Source: Bacteroidaceae bacterium
GTDB lineage: Bacteria; Bacteroidota; Bacteroidia; Bacteroidales; Barnesiellaceae_A
Direction: 5' to 3'
DNA: 33,789 nt
Assembly: GCA_017935645.1 (NCBI GenBank)
Contig: JAGBHF010000018.1
Coordinates: forward strand, 1 to 33,789
Within the stretch, counting starts at the first letter, position 1; every line of letters starts with the position of its first letter. Position numbers and translations under genes: made by a program. Under the pieces are notes generated by a model, which did not search any database, was not told where the DNA came from, and saw only the letters and a list, made by a program, of their open reading frames with translations. Below, piece by piece: positions 1 through 8,866 of the stretch.

Positions 1-48
1 CATTGTGCTTTATTTAATTAGGTGTTATTGATATTATCTTCGTTATTC

Positions 49-231
49 AAACTTCGCAACTTTGACACGACATGAAGATGATAGACGGTAGCACCTACAT
101 CGGTTGCCTATACTGCTACCGCATGGTAGTGCTATAGCCATATCCGGTGTGGGGCTGTTGTCTTATCTTATGTCGTAGGTAGCGAAGACCTGAATAACAG
201 GATAAGACGGTGCAATCTCCACACCTTTTTT
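49..231 (+). ncRNA. Structured leader or small RNA ahead of the LRR gene
   Basis: No convincing gene lies in 1-336, but the region is rich in strong inverted repeats. CGGTAGCA (86-93) pairs perfectly with TGCTACCG (114-121). The same 3' arm can instead pair with GGTAG at 125-129 in a short hairpin with a 4-base loop, so two mutually exclusive folds exist. These are followed by the terminator at 146-231. A possible -7 element, TATCTTCG, lies at 35-42 with no good -33 match, which would start RNA near 49. Either this is a 5' leader controlling the LRR gene by termination, or it is a separate small RNA. No known riboswitch family was recognised. Confidence 0.35.
146..231 (+). terminator. Nested hairpin with T-tract (terminator or attenuator)
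   Basis: The outer stem is GGTGTGG (146-152) with CCACACC (219-225). The inner stem is GTCTTATC (160-167) with GATAAGAC (201-208). A small AGGT/ACCT hairpin sits inside, and six T follow at 226-231. It lies 105 bases before the start codon of the LRR gene, so it either ends an upstream RNA or attenuates that gene. Confidence 0.6.
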
Positions 232-336
232 ATATCCTATTGTCAGCGAAACACAAGAAGAAATCACGTCCAAGTTGGGAGATTGGGTGGACACAAGAAA
301 CATTGCAATTGTTAAACACTCTAATACCCAACAAAA

Positions 337-3300
337 ATGAGAACGAAATTATTAAAATCGCTGCTCACAATAGCATGCCTATTGTGCAGTATCGGAGTCT
401 ATGCCCATGACTTCGAAGTGGACGGGATCTTTTACGATTATTATGGATGGACTGGTGAAAATGAAGTATCAGTCACTTACAAAGGCTCTTCTAGCGATAG
501 TTTTAGTAATGAATACACAGGATCGGTAATCATTCCCGATAGTGTTACATTCAACGGTATTACCTACAAGGTCGTTAGTATAAGTAATTATGCTTTCCAT
601 GGATGCACCGGCTTGAAATCAGTAACAATCCCAGAGAGTATTATTTCGATAGATGGTTGTGCTTTCTATGGATGCACCGGCTTGACATCCATTACTATCC
701 CTGAGGGTGTTACTTCGATAGGTGATTATACTTTCTATAATTGCACCGGCTTGACATCGATTACTATCCCCGAGGGTGTCACTTCGATAGGTCTAGATGC
801 TTTCTACAAATGCACAGGCCTGACATCGCTTACTATCCCCGAGGGTGTTACTTCGATAGGTGTGCGTACTTTCTGTAATTGCACCGGTTTGATGGAAATT
901 CATGTTTGGGCAACTACTCCTCCTAATATCGATAGTTCTTCTTTTAGAAATGTTGATAAATCTATTCCCTTGTATGTCCCCCAAGGTAGTGGTGAGGCAT
1001 ATAAGTCAGCTGTTGGATGGAGTGAGTTTACCAATATTATAGAAGAGGGTAGTACCGAGCCACTGCCGGAGTCAACGCGGATATATGTAGATGGTATTTA
1101 CTACCAAGTAGCAAGCAGTGCTGATAAAACAGTAGGAGTAACCTATAAAGGAAGTAGCTATGATTCTTATAAGGAGTATGCCGGTGCAGTAGTGATACCC
1201 GAAAGCATAACTTATCATGGTATTACCTACAAGGTCACTTCAATAGGTATTTATGCTTTCTCGGGTTGCAGCGGCTTGAAATCGGTTACTATCCCCGAGG
1301 GTGTTACTTCGATAGGTGAGGGTACTTTCTATAATTGCACCGGCTTGACTTCAATTACTATCCCCGAGGGTGTTACTTCGATAGATGAGGGTACTTTCTA
1401 TAATTGCACCGGCTTGACTTCAATTACTATCCCCGAGGGTGTTACTATGATAGGTCAATATGCTTTCTCGGGTTGCACCGGCTTAACATCAGTTACTATC
1501 CCCAAGAGTGTTACATCTATAGATTATAGTGCTTTTTATAATTGCACCGGCTTGAAAGTGATAGATGTAAAAGCAACCACACCGCCTACAATAACGTATA
1601 ATACATTCGAGGGTGTTGATAAATCTATCCCCGTATATGTACCCGCTGAGAGTGGCGAGGCTTATCGCGCCGCAAGCTATTGGCGAGAATTCACCAATAT
1701 CATTGCCGACAACCATCTGTGTGCCGAATCGGTACAGGCATTGAAACTGAATGGCGTACTACAACTTAATGAATTGACATTGCCGGTATCGATGATTAAT
1801 GATGTGTCGGTACTGGGCGTACAATGCGACATAGAGTTGCCCGATGGACTTACTGTCGTTGCCAAGGAGAGTGGTTATGATATAACCCTGTCGGAACGTG
1901 CTGCCAACTATAGCGTCAGTGCCAAACTTCGCGAAGATGGCCTCTTGCGTGTGTTGATATACCCCAACAATACCACCAATCCCATTGCGGGCAATGAGGG
2001 TGAATTGTTTGCCATCAAGCTACAACCCAATGAGCAATATGACAGCAACGATAAAATAGTATTGCGCAATATCGAGTTGACAATAACGCAGTTCAATACG
2101 CTGTATGCTCGCGATTTCAGCGTCGACTGTACCATCAAAGAGAGTATCTTGGGCGATAGCAACCGTGATAAAAAAGTAAACGTTACCGACTTGTCACAAA
2201 TGGCGTTGTATGTAAAGGCTACCGAGGACGTAGAGATAGACACAGATGGCGCAGATGCCGACCGCAACGGTGTGGTAGAGAGTAACGATATAGATAGTGT
2301 GGGTAATATGGTTGTAGCCGGTAGTGCCGATGCAACCCAAAACGTGACAACTCCCGATGCCGAAAGCCCCAACTACTTGCAAGCTGAGGATATGGATATA
2401 GTAATTCTCGACGGAGCATTGCTGACTCAATCAGCCGCCTTACCTATCGCCTTGACCAATACAACACCTATGATGGGTGTACAATGCGACGTAGCCATAC
2501 CGGCAGGGCTGACATTGCTCGAAGATGAAGCGGGTGTAGTGATAACACCGTCGGAGCGATTGGGTGATGGTCATGTAATAAAGAGTGCATGGCTGAGCAC
2601 CGACTCATTGCGCGTGCTTATCTATTCGCCTACAGCTACTGCCATAGCGGGTACAAACGGCACATTGTTCAGCCTGCAGCTGCAAGTGGCAGAGAGCTAC
2701 GAGCCTCAAACAACCTTGACGGTAACGAACATAACCATAGCTTCGCAAGATGCGCAAGAGTACAACGCCAAGGCACTGAACGTATCGTGCACAATAACCG
2801 AGGCCTCAACCGGCGACTGTAACCAAGACGGACGTGTCAATGTGTCGGACTTGGTAATCGTTATCTATAATATATTGGGCGTAGATACCAGAGACTCAAA
2901 TATGATAGCCGCCGATGTAAATCAAGACGGTGAATTGAACGTAACCGACGTAGTAGAGTTGGTTGCCCTGATACTTGATGGCGACAATGAGCCTCGCAAA
3001 GCACCCATGCAAGAGGATTATGAAACAGGTACTCTTGCCTTGGTAGATACTCAAATCGTACAAGGTACAACTCACGAAGTAGGTATAGAGTTGAGCAATA
3101 CAGCACCCTATACAGCCTTCCAAATGGATGTGACACTACCCGAATGTCTGACAATAGAGGATGTGGTGGTAAGCAATCGCACCAACAACCACTCATTGCA
3201 ATGGCGCGAGCAAGCCGATGGCACTATACGCATTGTAGGCTATTCGCTCAGCAATGAGGCTATAGGTGGCGAAGGCGGAACGCTGTTGAACCTTGTAGTT

Positions 3301-3630
3301 CGAGCCGACAATCAATTGAGCGAAGGCGTGGTAGAGATAAACGGTATTACCTTTGTAACACGTGATATAGTAACCCACCAACTCGACAAAGCGAGTGGTA
3401 AGGTGAGTGTAGTGACCGGCTTGAACGATGTTGTAAGCACTACCCGCATCTATGCCACCGACCATAAAGTTGTGGTGGACAGCCCCGTAGCGCAAGAGGC
3501 TGCGATAAGCACCATAGATGGTGTAGTGCTAAGAGTAGCCTTGAAACCCGGACGCAATGAGATACCCTTGCAGCAAGGTGTATACATCGTAGCCGTAGAT
3601 GCTGAGGTGAAGAAAGTGGTGATAAGATAA
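337..3630 (+). CDS. Secreted BspA-like LRR protein with cohesin-like and dockerin-like modules
   Basis: The product has 1097 residues and an N-terminal signal peptide (residues 1 to about 23, ending VYA). Two blocks of five 23-residue LRR_5 (BspA/TpLRR) units lie at residues 86-200 and 307-421, with the core pattern NCTGLTSITIPEGVTSIG. Each block ends in a similar cap containing ATTPP, VDKSIP and EFTNII. Then come three cohesin-like beta modules (about 460-600, 684-820 and 898-1027). Two dockerin-like segments with Asp/Asn-rich loops separate them (from G606 and G826; GDSNRDKK and GDCNQDGR). The last 70 residues resemble a Bacteroidota T9SS-type sorting module (GVYIV...KKVVIR). Family knowledge suggests a cell-surface or secreted adhesin; the ligand is unknown. 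The ATG at 337 is chosen because it begins the signal peptide. Confidence 0.85.
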   Translation: MRTKLLKSLLTIACLLCSIGVYAHDFEVDGIFYDYYGWTGENEVSVTYKGSSSDSFSNEYTGSVIIPDSVTFNGITYKVVSISNYAFHGCTGLKSVTIPESIISIDGCAFYGCTGLTSITIPEGVTSIGDYTFYNCTGLTSITIPEGVTSIGLDAFYKCTGLTSLTIPEGVTSIGVRTFCNCTGLMEIHVWATTPPNIDSSSFRNVDKSIPLYVPQGSGEAYKSAVGWSEFTNIIEEGSTEPLPESTRIYVDGIYYQVASSADKTVGVTYKGSSYDSYKEYAGAVVIPESITYHGITYKVTSIGIYAFSGCSGLKSVTIPEGVTSIGEGTFYNCTGLTSITIPEGVTSIDEGTFYNCTGLTSITIPEGVTMIGQYAFSGCTGLTSVTIPKSVTSIDYSAFYNCTGLKVIDVKATTPPTITYNTFEGVDKSIPVYVPAESGEAYRAASYWREFTNIIADNHLCAESVQALKLNGVLQLNELTLPVSMINDVSVLGVQCDIELPDGLTVVAKESGYDITLSERAANYSVSAKLREDGLLRVLIYPNNTTNPIAGNEGELFAIKLQPNEQYDSNDKIVLRNIELTITQFNTLYARDFSVDCTIKESILGDSNRDKKVNVTDLSQMALYVKATEDVEIDTDGADADRNGVVESNDIDSVGNMVVAGSADATQNVTTPDAESPNYLQAEDMDIVILDGALLTQSAALPIALTNTTPMMGVQCDVAIPAGLTLLEDEAGVVITPSERLGDGHVIKSAWLSTDSLRVLIYSPTATAIAGTNGTLFSLQLQVAESYEPQTTLTVTNITIASQDAQEYNAKALNVSCTITEASTGDCNQDGRVNVSDLVIVIYNILGVDTRDSNMIAADVNQDGELNVTDVVELVALILDGDNEPRKAPMQEDYETGTLALVDTQIVQGTTHEVGIELSNTAPYTAFQMDVTLPECLTIEDVVVSNRTNNHSLQWREQADGTIRIVGYSLSNEAIGGEGGTLLNLVVRADNQLSEGVVEINGITFVTRDIVTHQLDKASGKVSVVTGLNDVVSTTRIYATDHKVVVDSPVAQEAAISTIDGVVLRVALKPGRNEIPLQQGVYIVAVDAEVKKVVIR
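592..936 (+). repeat. First block of five 69-bp LRR repeats
   Basis: In-frame 69-bp units begin at 592, 661, 730, 799 and 868, each encoding one 23-residue LRR_5 unit. Units are similar but not identical at the DNA level. Confidence 0.9.
1255..1599 (+). repeat. Second block of five 69-bp LRR repeats
   Basis: Units begin at 1255, 1324, 1393, 1462 and 1531. The segments starting at 1318 and 1387 are identical for 60 bases, indicating recent duplication or gene conversion inside the array. Confidence 0.9.
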
Positions 3631-3660
3631 TCACATATTAGTATTATTGAACGAGCGCGC

Positions 3661-3688
3661 GGGCTGTGTCGGACAATCGGCACAGCCC
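3661..3688 (+). terminator. Terminator after the LRR gene
   Basis: GGGCTGTG (3661-3668) pairs with CACAGCCC (3681-3688). A short T-rich stretch follows (GTTGTTTTA), 30 bases after the stop codon. Confidence 0.6.
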
Positions 3689-3711
3689 ACGTTGTTTTAT
3701 AGATGATGTTC

Positions 3712-3760
3712 ACAAAAAAAACGCCTCGGTTGCATCATAATAATACCGATGCAACCGGGG
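3712..3760 (-). terminator. Terminator of the GNAT acetyltransferase gene
   Basis: On the minus strand a 13-bp stem (3724-3736 with 3748-3760, one G-T pair) is followed by a run of T, seen as the A-run at about 3714-3721 on the plus strand. It lies just beyond the stop codon of the minus-strand gene. Confidence 0.75.
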
Positions 3761-3792
3761 GCTATAATATATCCTTTACTTATGCCCGACTA

Positions 3793-4350
3793 TCAAGGCT
3801 GCATGTCGGTGGGGCACGACATCAAGAAGTAGTTGTTATTGTTGAATTGGAATGTTCCGGCTTCGGTGGTGTGTACCTTGCGGGTGTGGGCAGCGTATGA
3901 GCGAGGATTAATCTTATTGATAAAGGTGGCCATGATAGGATAGCGGTCGCGCATACTTGCCAACGAGGCATAGAATACCTTCTCAAATACGCCTGTTCCA
4001 CGCACCTCGGTATCGACACAGATAGGGCCATATTGGTACGAATTGGTACGGGTGAGCTTCACACCGTTGAGTTGATACTCTTCGAGGTGCTCAATCATAT
4101 AGGCAAAGAGGGGCCACTCTGCCCAATATTCCCACGATGCAGCAAGAGCGAATGCATATACTCGGCCATTCTCTTTGGCAATGGTCACACCTTTCTCTTC
4201 AACAATGAGTCGAGTGAGTTGCTCGGTGGTGAGGTTGGTGGTAACAAAGCCATTTACTTTATCTTCGGGCGAGATATAATCGACATGGTATCTTTTCAAG
4301 AGGGCTACAATGCCATCAAAATCTTCGAGTGTTGCTTGTACGATTTCCAT
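3793..4350 (-). CDS. GNAT-family N-acetyltransferase
   Basis: The 185-residue product begins MEIVQATLEDFDGIVALL, a typical first strand and helix of the GNAT fold, which transfers an acetyl group from acetyl-CoA to an amine. The central segment YGPICVDTEVRGTGVFEKVF (residues about 108-127) matches the strand-4 and acetyl-CoA-binding helix region. The substrate cannot be told. The reading frame is open 22 codons further upstream, but those codons encode a hydrophobic stretch unlike the family. The ATG at 4350 lies directly after a promoter ending at 4380, so it is chosen. The gene stands alone, convergent with the LRR gene. Confidence 0.75.
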   Translation of the reverse strand: MEIVQATLEDFDGIVALLKRYHVDYISPEDKVNGFVTTNLTTEQLTRLIVEEKGVTIAKENGRVYAFALAASWEYWAEWPLFAYMIEHLEEYQLNGVKLTRTNSYQYGPICVDTEVRGTGVFEKVFYASLASMRDRYPIMATFINKINPRSYAAHTRKVHTTEAGTFQFNNNNYFLMSCPTDMQP

Positions 4351-4379
4351 ATAATATGTGTTTATGAGGTTTGATAGCA

Positions 4380-4411
4380 CGAAGATAAGGCTTGTTGCGT
4401 AGATAACCAAA
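4380..4411 (-). promoter_or_regulatory. Promoter of the GNAT gene
   Basis: Read on the minus strand, TTTG (4408-4411), 20 bases, then TATCTTCG (4380-4387) match the Bacteroidota pattern TTTG-N19/21-TAnnTTTG with one mismatch. It lies 30 bases before the chosen ATG. Confidence 0.55.
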
Positions 4412-5060
4412 CACAAAATAAGGAAAATAGGATAGGGGATGCAATTTTTTTAGGATAGAATAGGGGGTAATTTTTATTCTATAGTTAAACATTTGATACA
4501 AAGTATCTTACACCACAAATAAGGCCAATTAACCTCAACGAGAGTCACTTGAAGATTACAAACACGGATAATGAGTCATTCTATCGCAAAATTTTAAAAA
4601 TAGGGCGGTTTACCTTTGTTACAGTGTGATTATGCGAACTAATACTGTTACAATTATATAACTTTAATAATCCCAAATACATACAGGAGTGCACACATTA
4701 TTTGCAAACCAAAACCACACAGCAGAACACCCAATCCAAATCACACAACCATCCACACATCCGCTTTTGCAAACCACAACGCCATAAAACAGCAATATAC
4801 ACACCATATAAATACATAATACACATAAAATAAACATATTACATGATAAAATCAACAATAATATATAGATTTTGAAAGCTAAAGTCAACAAATACCATAA
4901 AATACAAATATAAAATCAATATTATATTGCTACAAATCAATGTTTTAAATAATATAATATAAACCATTTTACACCATAATACACAAGACCAATCGTAACC
5001 GTCTATTTGCATTACAAACTCTATGTCTGTAATTGTGAATTTTACATTTTTATTTGCAAA
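4412..5060. other. AT-rich intergenic region, no gene seen
   Basis: This stretch between the divergent GNAT and XRE genes is very AT-rich, with many CACA/ATAC runs and no coding-like frame. An isolated perfect -7 box, TACCTTTG, lies at 4611-4618 on the plus strand without a matching -33 element or downstream gene. Inverted ACAGT/ACTGT arms about 20 bases apart follow it. No terminator, RNA gene or repeat array was recognised. Confidence 0.5.
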
Positions 5061-5092
5061 TTTGCTTTTTCGGATTTTCTTATTTACTTTTG
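5061..5092 (+). promoter_or_regulatory. Promoter of the XRE regulator gene
   Basis: TTTG (5061-5064), a 20-base spacer and TACTTTTG (5085-5092) match the Bacteroidota sigma-70-type consensus perfectly. Transcription would start near 5099, giving about 40 bases of leader before the ATG at 5139. Confidence 0.75.
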
Positions 5093-5138
5093 CAAATAGC
5101 AAAATTCGTGATTGTTAAACGATTTAACACAAAATTTT

Positions 5139-5636
5139 ATGGTTGATAGGCTCAAATTTTACATAGAAACACAAGGCATGCTCACGTCGCAATTTGCCGA
5201 TGCTATAGGTATGCCACGCTCGTCATTCTCGCAATTGCTCACCGGTCGCAACAAATCAATCAGCGATGCGACTATTGGCAAAATTCATGCAGCATTCCCC
5301 GAGCTCTCGATTTTGTGGTTACTCTTTGGCGAAGGTGAAATGTTGACCAACTCGCAAGTGTCACAACAACCCGCACCCTCGCACGAGCCACAACTATCCA
5401 TCTTTGGCGAGAATGAGATATTTGAGAGCAATACCGAGGAGGATGCGAAATATGCCAAGGAAATCGAAGTTGAAAATCGCCCCGTGTTACAACAATCTAT
5501 CGATGCTACACAAGCAAGCGAGCCTCGCGGACCGGTATACCACTCACTATATTCACCCGAATCCAACAATAAGCGCATCACTCACATCGTAGTGTATTAC
5601 AACGATAATACATTCGAGACACTTCGCCCCGAGTAA
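5139..5636 (+). CDS. XRE/Cro-type helix-turn-helix regulator
   Basis: The 165-residue product has an N-terminal HTH: MVDRLKFYIETQG, then TSQFADAIGMPRSSFSQLL and the rest of the fold to about residue 60 (WLLFGEGEML). This is the usual XRE form in Bacteroidota. A low-complexity acidic linker (about 65-130) follows. The last 20 residues, ITHIVVYYNDNTFETLRP, look like a short beta element seen at the end of similar proteins. The ATG at 5139 is preferred over a TTG at 5112, which would add nine residues before the HTH and leave little leader. The gene lies 99 bases before pyrK, which has its own promoter, so a role in pyrimidine control is only a guess from position. Confidence 0.75.
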   Translation: MVDRLKFYIETQGMLTSQFADAIGMPRSSFSQLLTGRNKSISDATIGKIHAAFPELSILWLLFGEGEMLTNSQVSQQPAPSHEPQLSIFGENEIFESNTEEDAKYAKEIEVENRPVLQQSIDATQASEPRGPVYHSLYSPESNNKRITHIVVYYNDNTFETLRPE

Positions 5637-5673
5637 TATTAATATATATAATGTGTAGTAATTGACACAAGTT

Positions 5674-5705
5674 GTTGCACCGAGAAAAATTAATTCGTAA
5701 TTTTG
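5674..5705 (+). promoter_or_regulatory. Promoter of pyrK-pyrD
   Basis: GTTG (5674-5677), 20 bases and TAATTTTG (5698-5705) give a near-consensus promoter 30 bases before the pyrK ATG. No pyrimidine-type attenuator was seen in the short leader. Confidence 0.6.
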
Positions 5706-5735
5706 TCTTTGGTATGATTTAAAAACAACCCAATA

Positions 5736-6500
5736 ATGAAAAAACATATTCTTGACCTACGGCTCACCGAGAACGTACAGCTACACTCGGCCTATGCCTT
5801 GATGAAATTCCGCCCCGTTGAGGGCACACTACCCGAGATGCTACCCGGACAATTTGCCGAGGTGCGCATCAGTGATAGCACAAGCACCTACTTGCGTCGT
5901 CCCATTTCTATCCACAACGTAGTGGATGGCGAGTTGTGGTTGCTCGTACGTCGTGCCGGCGAAGGCACATGCAAGTTGGCATCATACACAGTGGGCAGTA
6001 TTGTAAACATGGTATTGCCCTTGGGTAACACCTTTACCATGCCCACCGACCGCAATGGTCGCCCCTTACTCATAGGTGGCGGTGTAGGTGTAGCCCCCTT
6101 GCTATACTGGGGTAAACAACTTGCTGCACAAGGCATGCGTCCGGCATTCTTGTTAGGTGCACGCAGTGCCAACGACCTATTACAACTCGACGAGTTTGAA
6201 GCCGTAGGCGATGTGTATCTCTCTACCGAAGATGGCACTAAGGGAGAGAAAGGTTTTGTCACTCAACACTCGGTGCTTGCTGAAGAATTTTCATATATCT
6301 ACACATGTGGCCCCAAGCCCATGATGCAGGCTGTGGCTCGCATAGCCCGTGAGCACAATACCCCCTGCGAAGTGTCGCTCGAGAACCTTATGGCTTGTGG
6401 CGTAGGTGCATGTCTGTGTTGTGTAGAGGACACCGTTGAGGGTCATGTGTGTGTATGTAAAGAAGGTCCCATATTTAATATCGATAGACTGAAATGGTAG
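5736..6500 (+). CDS. pyrK: Dihydroorotate dehydrogenase B electron-transfer subunit
   Basis: The 254-residue product is the FAD and [2Fe-2S] subunit that passes electrons from PyrD to NAD+ in class 1B dihydroorotate dehydrogenase (de novo pyrimidine synthesis, cytoplasm). The FAD-binding motif LRRPISIHN is at residues 53-61. The NAD-binding glycine motif GGGVGVAPL is at 114-122, and YTCGPKPMM at 189-197. The C-terminal iron-sulfur cysteines fit C221, C226, C229 and C241 (spacing x4, x2, x11), as in characterised PyrK. Length is normal. The stop codon overlaps the pyrD start by seven bases, indicating translational coupling and 1:1 expression. Confidence 0.95.
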   Translation: MKKHILDLRLTENVQLHSAYALMKFRPVEGTLPEMLPGQFAEVRISDSTSTYLRRPISIHNVVDGELWLLVRRAGEGTCKLASYTVGSIVNMVLPLGNTFTMPTDRNGRPLLIGGGVGVAPLLYWGKQLAAQGMRPAFLLGARSANDLLQLDEFEAVGDVYLSTEDGTKGEKGFVTQHSVLAEEFSYIYTCGPKPMMQAVARIAREHNTPCEVSLENLMACGVGACLCCVEDTVEGHVCVCKEGPIFNIDRLKW

Positions 6501-7405
6501 ATTTAAGCGTTAAAATAGGAAATCTGGAGTTGAAAAACCCCGTAATGACAGCGTCGGGTACATTTGGCTATGGTCTTGAATTTGCCGATTTTATCGACCT
6601 GTCGCGTCTGGGAGGTATCATCGTAAAGGGTACAACACTCAATCATCGCGAAGGCAACTTGTATCCTCGCATGGCTGAGACACCTTCGGGTATGCTCAAT
6701 GCCGTAGGCTTGCAAAACAAGGGTGTCGAATACTTTGCCAAGCACATTTATCCGCAAATCAAGGATATCGACACCAATATGATTGTAAACGTGTCGGGTG
6801 CTTGTGTTGAAGATTACGTGGCAACAGCCGAACGCATTGCCGCATTGGATAAGATACCGGCTATTGAATTGAACATATCATGCCCCAATGTTAAGCAAGG
6901 CGGTATGGCTTTCGGTACTTCGTGCGAAGGTGCTGCTTCGGTTGTTAAGGCTGTTCGCCGAGTATATCCCAAGACACTTATCGTAAAACTTTCGCCCAAT
7001 GTTACCGATATAGCCTCTATTGCATGTGCAGTTGAAGCTGAGGGAGCCGATTCGGTATCGCTCATCAATACACTTATGGGTATGTCTATCGATGCCGAAC
7101 GTCGCCGTCCGCGCTTGTCGACCATTACCGGTGGATTGTCGGGTGCATGCGTCAAGCCCGTTGCCCTGCGTATGGTGTGGCAAGTAGCCAAGGCTGTGAA
7201 GATACCTGTAATCGGCTTAGGTGGTATCTCATCGGCTACCGATGCTATCGAGTTTATGTTGGCAGGTGCTTCGGCTATTCAAATAGGAACAGCCAACTTC
7301 ATCGATCCGGCTATTACGGTAAAAGTTGTCGATGGTATCGAAGAGTACCTTACACGACATGGCTTCAAGTCGGTAAGCGAAATAGTAGGTGCGCTCGAAG
7401 TGTAA
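6494..7405 (+). CDS. pyrD: Dihydroorotate dehydrogenase, class 1B catalytic subunit
   Basis: The 303-residue FMN enzyme oxidises dihydroorotate to orotate. Visible family motifs are ASGTFGYG (20-27), KGTT (45-48), NAVGLQNKG (69-77), and [10 protein letters not shown] (125-134). The last contains C130, corresponding to the catalytic base cysteine of class 1 enzymes (a serine in class 2). KLSPNVTD and the FMN-phosphate motif GLGGISS...[10 protein letters not shown] follow. Pairing with pyrK supports subclass 1B (NAD-dependent) rather than fumarate-dependent 1A. It is the second gene of the operon and ends at a strong terminator. Confidence 0.96.
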   Translation: MVDLSVKIGNLELKNPVMTASGTFGYGLEFADFIDLSRLGGIIVKGTTLNHREGNLYPRMAETPSGMLNAVGLQNKGVEYFAKHIYPQIKDIDTNMIVNVSGACVEDYVATAERIAALDKIPAIELNISCPNVKQGGMAFGTSCEGAASVVKAVRRVYPKTLIVKLSPNVTDIASIACAVEAEGADSVSLINTLMGMSIDAERRRPRLSTITGGLSGACVKPVALRMVWQVAKAVKIPVIGLGGISSATDAIEFMLAGASAIQIGTANFIDPAITVKVVDGIEEYLTRHGFKSVSEIVGALEV

Positions 7406-7428
7406 CCATTGACTTTAGTAATATAAAA

Positions 7429-7458
7429 ATGGGGTGTTGCTCGTGAGCAGCGCCCCAT
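7429..7458. terminator. Bidirectional terminator between pyrD and the methyltransferase
   Basis: A 14-bp stem (7429-7442 with 7445-7458, two G-T pairs) has a two-base minimal loop. T-rich sequence follows on the plus strand, and A-rich sequence precedes it, giving T on the minus strand. It separates two convergent genes. Confidence 0.8.
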
Positions 7459-7465
7459 TCTTGTA

Positions 7466-8683
7466 CTATATCTTATTACATACTATAAGCACAAGGCTAT
7501 TATCGGCTATTGTCGTCGCGAAGAGATAAACCTCACCACCATCTTGCACTCGAAGTTTCTTGCGTAACTCCACAGCCGACAACGGGAAGTTGCGCGTGGT
7601 AATATTACAAGCCCTATATTGCTTGGCAAATCCCTTGCACATACTCGATGAGAAAGGCAACACTTCAACTACCTTGAACGACCTACCGGAAAAATCGTCA
7701 ATCATCACGTGTGAGGTGTATAGATGGCTGTTCTTGTGTAACTTATGCACATCATACACATTGCACAGCGAACGAAACATGCCGGCCTTGAGCAACGCTG
7801 TGTCGGGCTCATACAGATATGTTTCTACCTCTGTTGCTATAGGGCAGGGCGCTTGCGCCTCTTTGTCATAGTCGAACGACAACTCTTTTACATCACCGCT
7901 TCGGCCTATAACAGCGCACGTCACATCACATTCATCTGGCTTATTTTCAGGCATTTCTGCATCTATCACAGCCAGTATTTCCTTACATTCGTTATGAAGA
8001 GATACTACATATAACTTACACGGACGGTCTATTTCTTGACGCAACATCGACAGGTCAACCATAGGTGACAGCTTGATAATTAAGCGTTTACAACATGCAA
8101 GCAACATAGGCATCATATCTAACACATTAGGCTCACAATCGGCCAAGGCATAGAGACGCTCTTGCGACTTACCTCGACGTGCCGGGTCGATAAATATGGT
8201 GTCAAATTGGCGAGTACATTCGGCCAAGAATTGGTTACAATCACTATTATATACCGTGATGTTATTCATCCCGAGCTCGGCAAAGTTGTGTCGTGCCACA
8301 TGACAATATAAAGTATTTTGCTCAACGTAAACAGCCTCAGTGACACACTGAGCCATAAAGTAGGTATCGATACCCAATCCACCTGTAAGGTCGCACAGCG
8401 AGCGTCCTTTTACCAATCGTTGCTTATAGACGGCCGTATCTTGCGACGAACATTGTTCGGTAGAGAGCAGTGAAGGAAATACGACACGCTCATGAGCATA
8501 CCAGTCGGGAAGTTTCTTCTCAAGGCGACGGCTACGAGCCTCAATCTGCGTGATGGCAAGCTCTAACGAAAAGTCGGTTGCCACATGTTTCTTCAGACGC
8601 AAACGCATCGCATCTTCGCCAAGATGTTGCTTGACAAAGGCAAAGAATTGTTCGTTCCATTCAGGTAGATGTTGGCTATCCAT
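7466..8683 (-). CDS. Class I SAM-dependent methyltransferase, THUMP-like (PG_1098 family)
   Basis: The 405-residue product has a Rossmann methyltransferase core. The SAM-binding motif I is DLTGGLGID (98-106). Acidic VEQN (120-123) ends strand 2, and FIDPARRG (164-171) is the motif IV position. The first 90 residues are helical. The C-terminal 100 residues (from about 300, with VVEVLPFSSS and FPLSAVELRKKL) match the THUMP-like domain of a Bacteroidota family typified by PG_1098. THUMP links suggest an RNA substrate, but the target is not known to me. It is a single gene with its own promoter and terminator. Confidence 0.8.
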   Translation of the reverse strand: MDSQHLPEWNEQFFAFVKQHLGEDAMRLRLKKHVATDFSLELAITQIEARSRRLEKKLPDWYAHERVVFPSLLSTEQCSSQDTAVYKQRLVKGRSLCDLTGGLGIDTYFMAQCVTEAVYVEQNTLYCHVARHNFAELGMNNITVYNSDCNQFLAECTRQFDTIFIDPARRGKSQERLYALADCEPNVLDMMPMLLACCKRLIIKLSPMVDLSMLRQEIDRPCKLYVVSLHNECKEILAVIDAEMPENKPDECDVTCAVIGRSGDVKELSFDYDKEAQAPCPIATEVETYLYEPDTALLKAGMFRSLCNVYDVHKLHKNSHLYTSHVMIDDFSGRSFKVVEVLPFSSSMCKGFAKQYRACNITTRNFPLSAVELRKKLRVQDGGEVYLFATTIADNSLVLIVCNKI

Positions 8684-8706
8684 ACAAGTCGATTTAATAT
8701 TTACTG

Positions 8707-8738
8707 CAAAGGTATGGTTTTGTCATTAAGCATGCAAA
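8707..8738 (-). promoter_or_regulatory. Promoter of the methyltransferase gene
   Basis: On the minus strand TTTG (8735-8738), 20 bases and TACCTTTG (8707-8714) match the consensus perfectly, 24 bases before the ATG at 8683. Confidence 0.75.
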
Positions 8739-8866
8739 TGTCGAGATAGCCGAGAGGCCATTTTTTACTATCGATATCGCTATTTTTTACCCAAAATGAC
8801 ACCTATATTATCCCAACCACTATTTTCCTATAATATATATTATGTTAAATAGGATGTGAGAAATAA

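Noticed and set aside
170..215. TPP-riboswitch-like words (ACCTGA, GGATAA) in the leader
   Set aside because: The essential CTGAGA part is missing and the words lie in a different stem arrangement.
210..410. Short plus-strand frame of 66 codons before the LRR gene
   Set aside because: It overlaps the signal-peptide region in another frame and has no coding character.
592..1599. Regular 69-bp repeats that could suggest a CRISPR or satellite array
   Set aside because: They are in frame, encode LRR units and have no variable spacers.
1908..2372. 154-codon minus-strand frame inside the LRR gene
   Set aside because: Antisense shadow of the cohesin-like modules; no domain or promoter.
5112..5138. 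TTG start adding nine residues to the XRE regulator
   Set aside because: It lies only about 13 bases after the predicted transcript start; the ATG at 5139 starts at the HTH.
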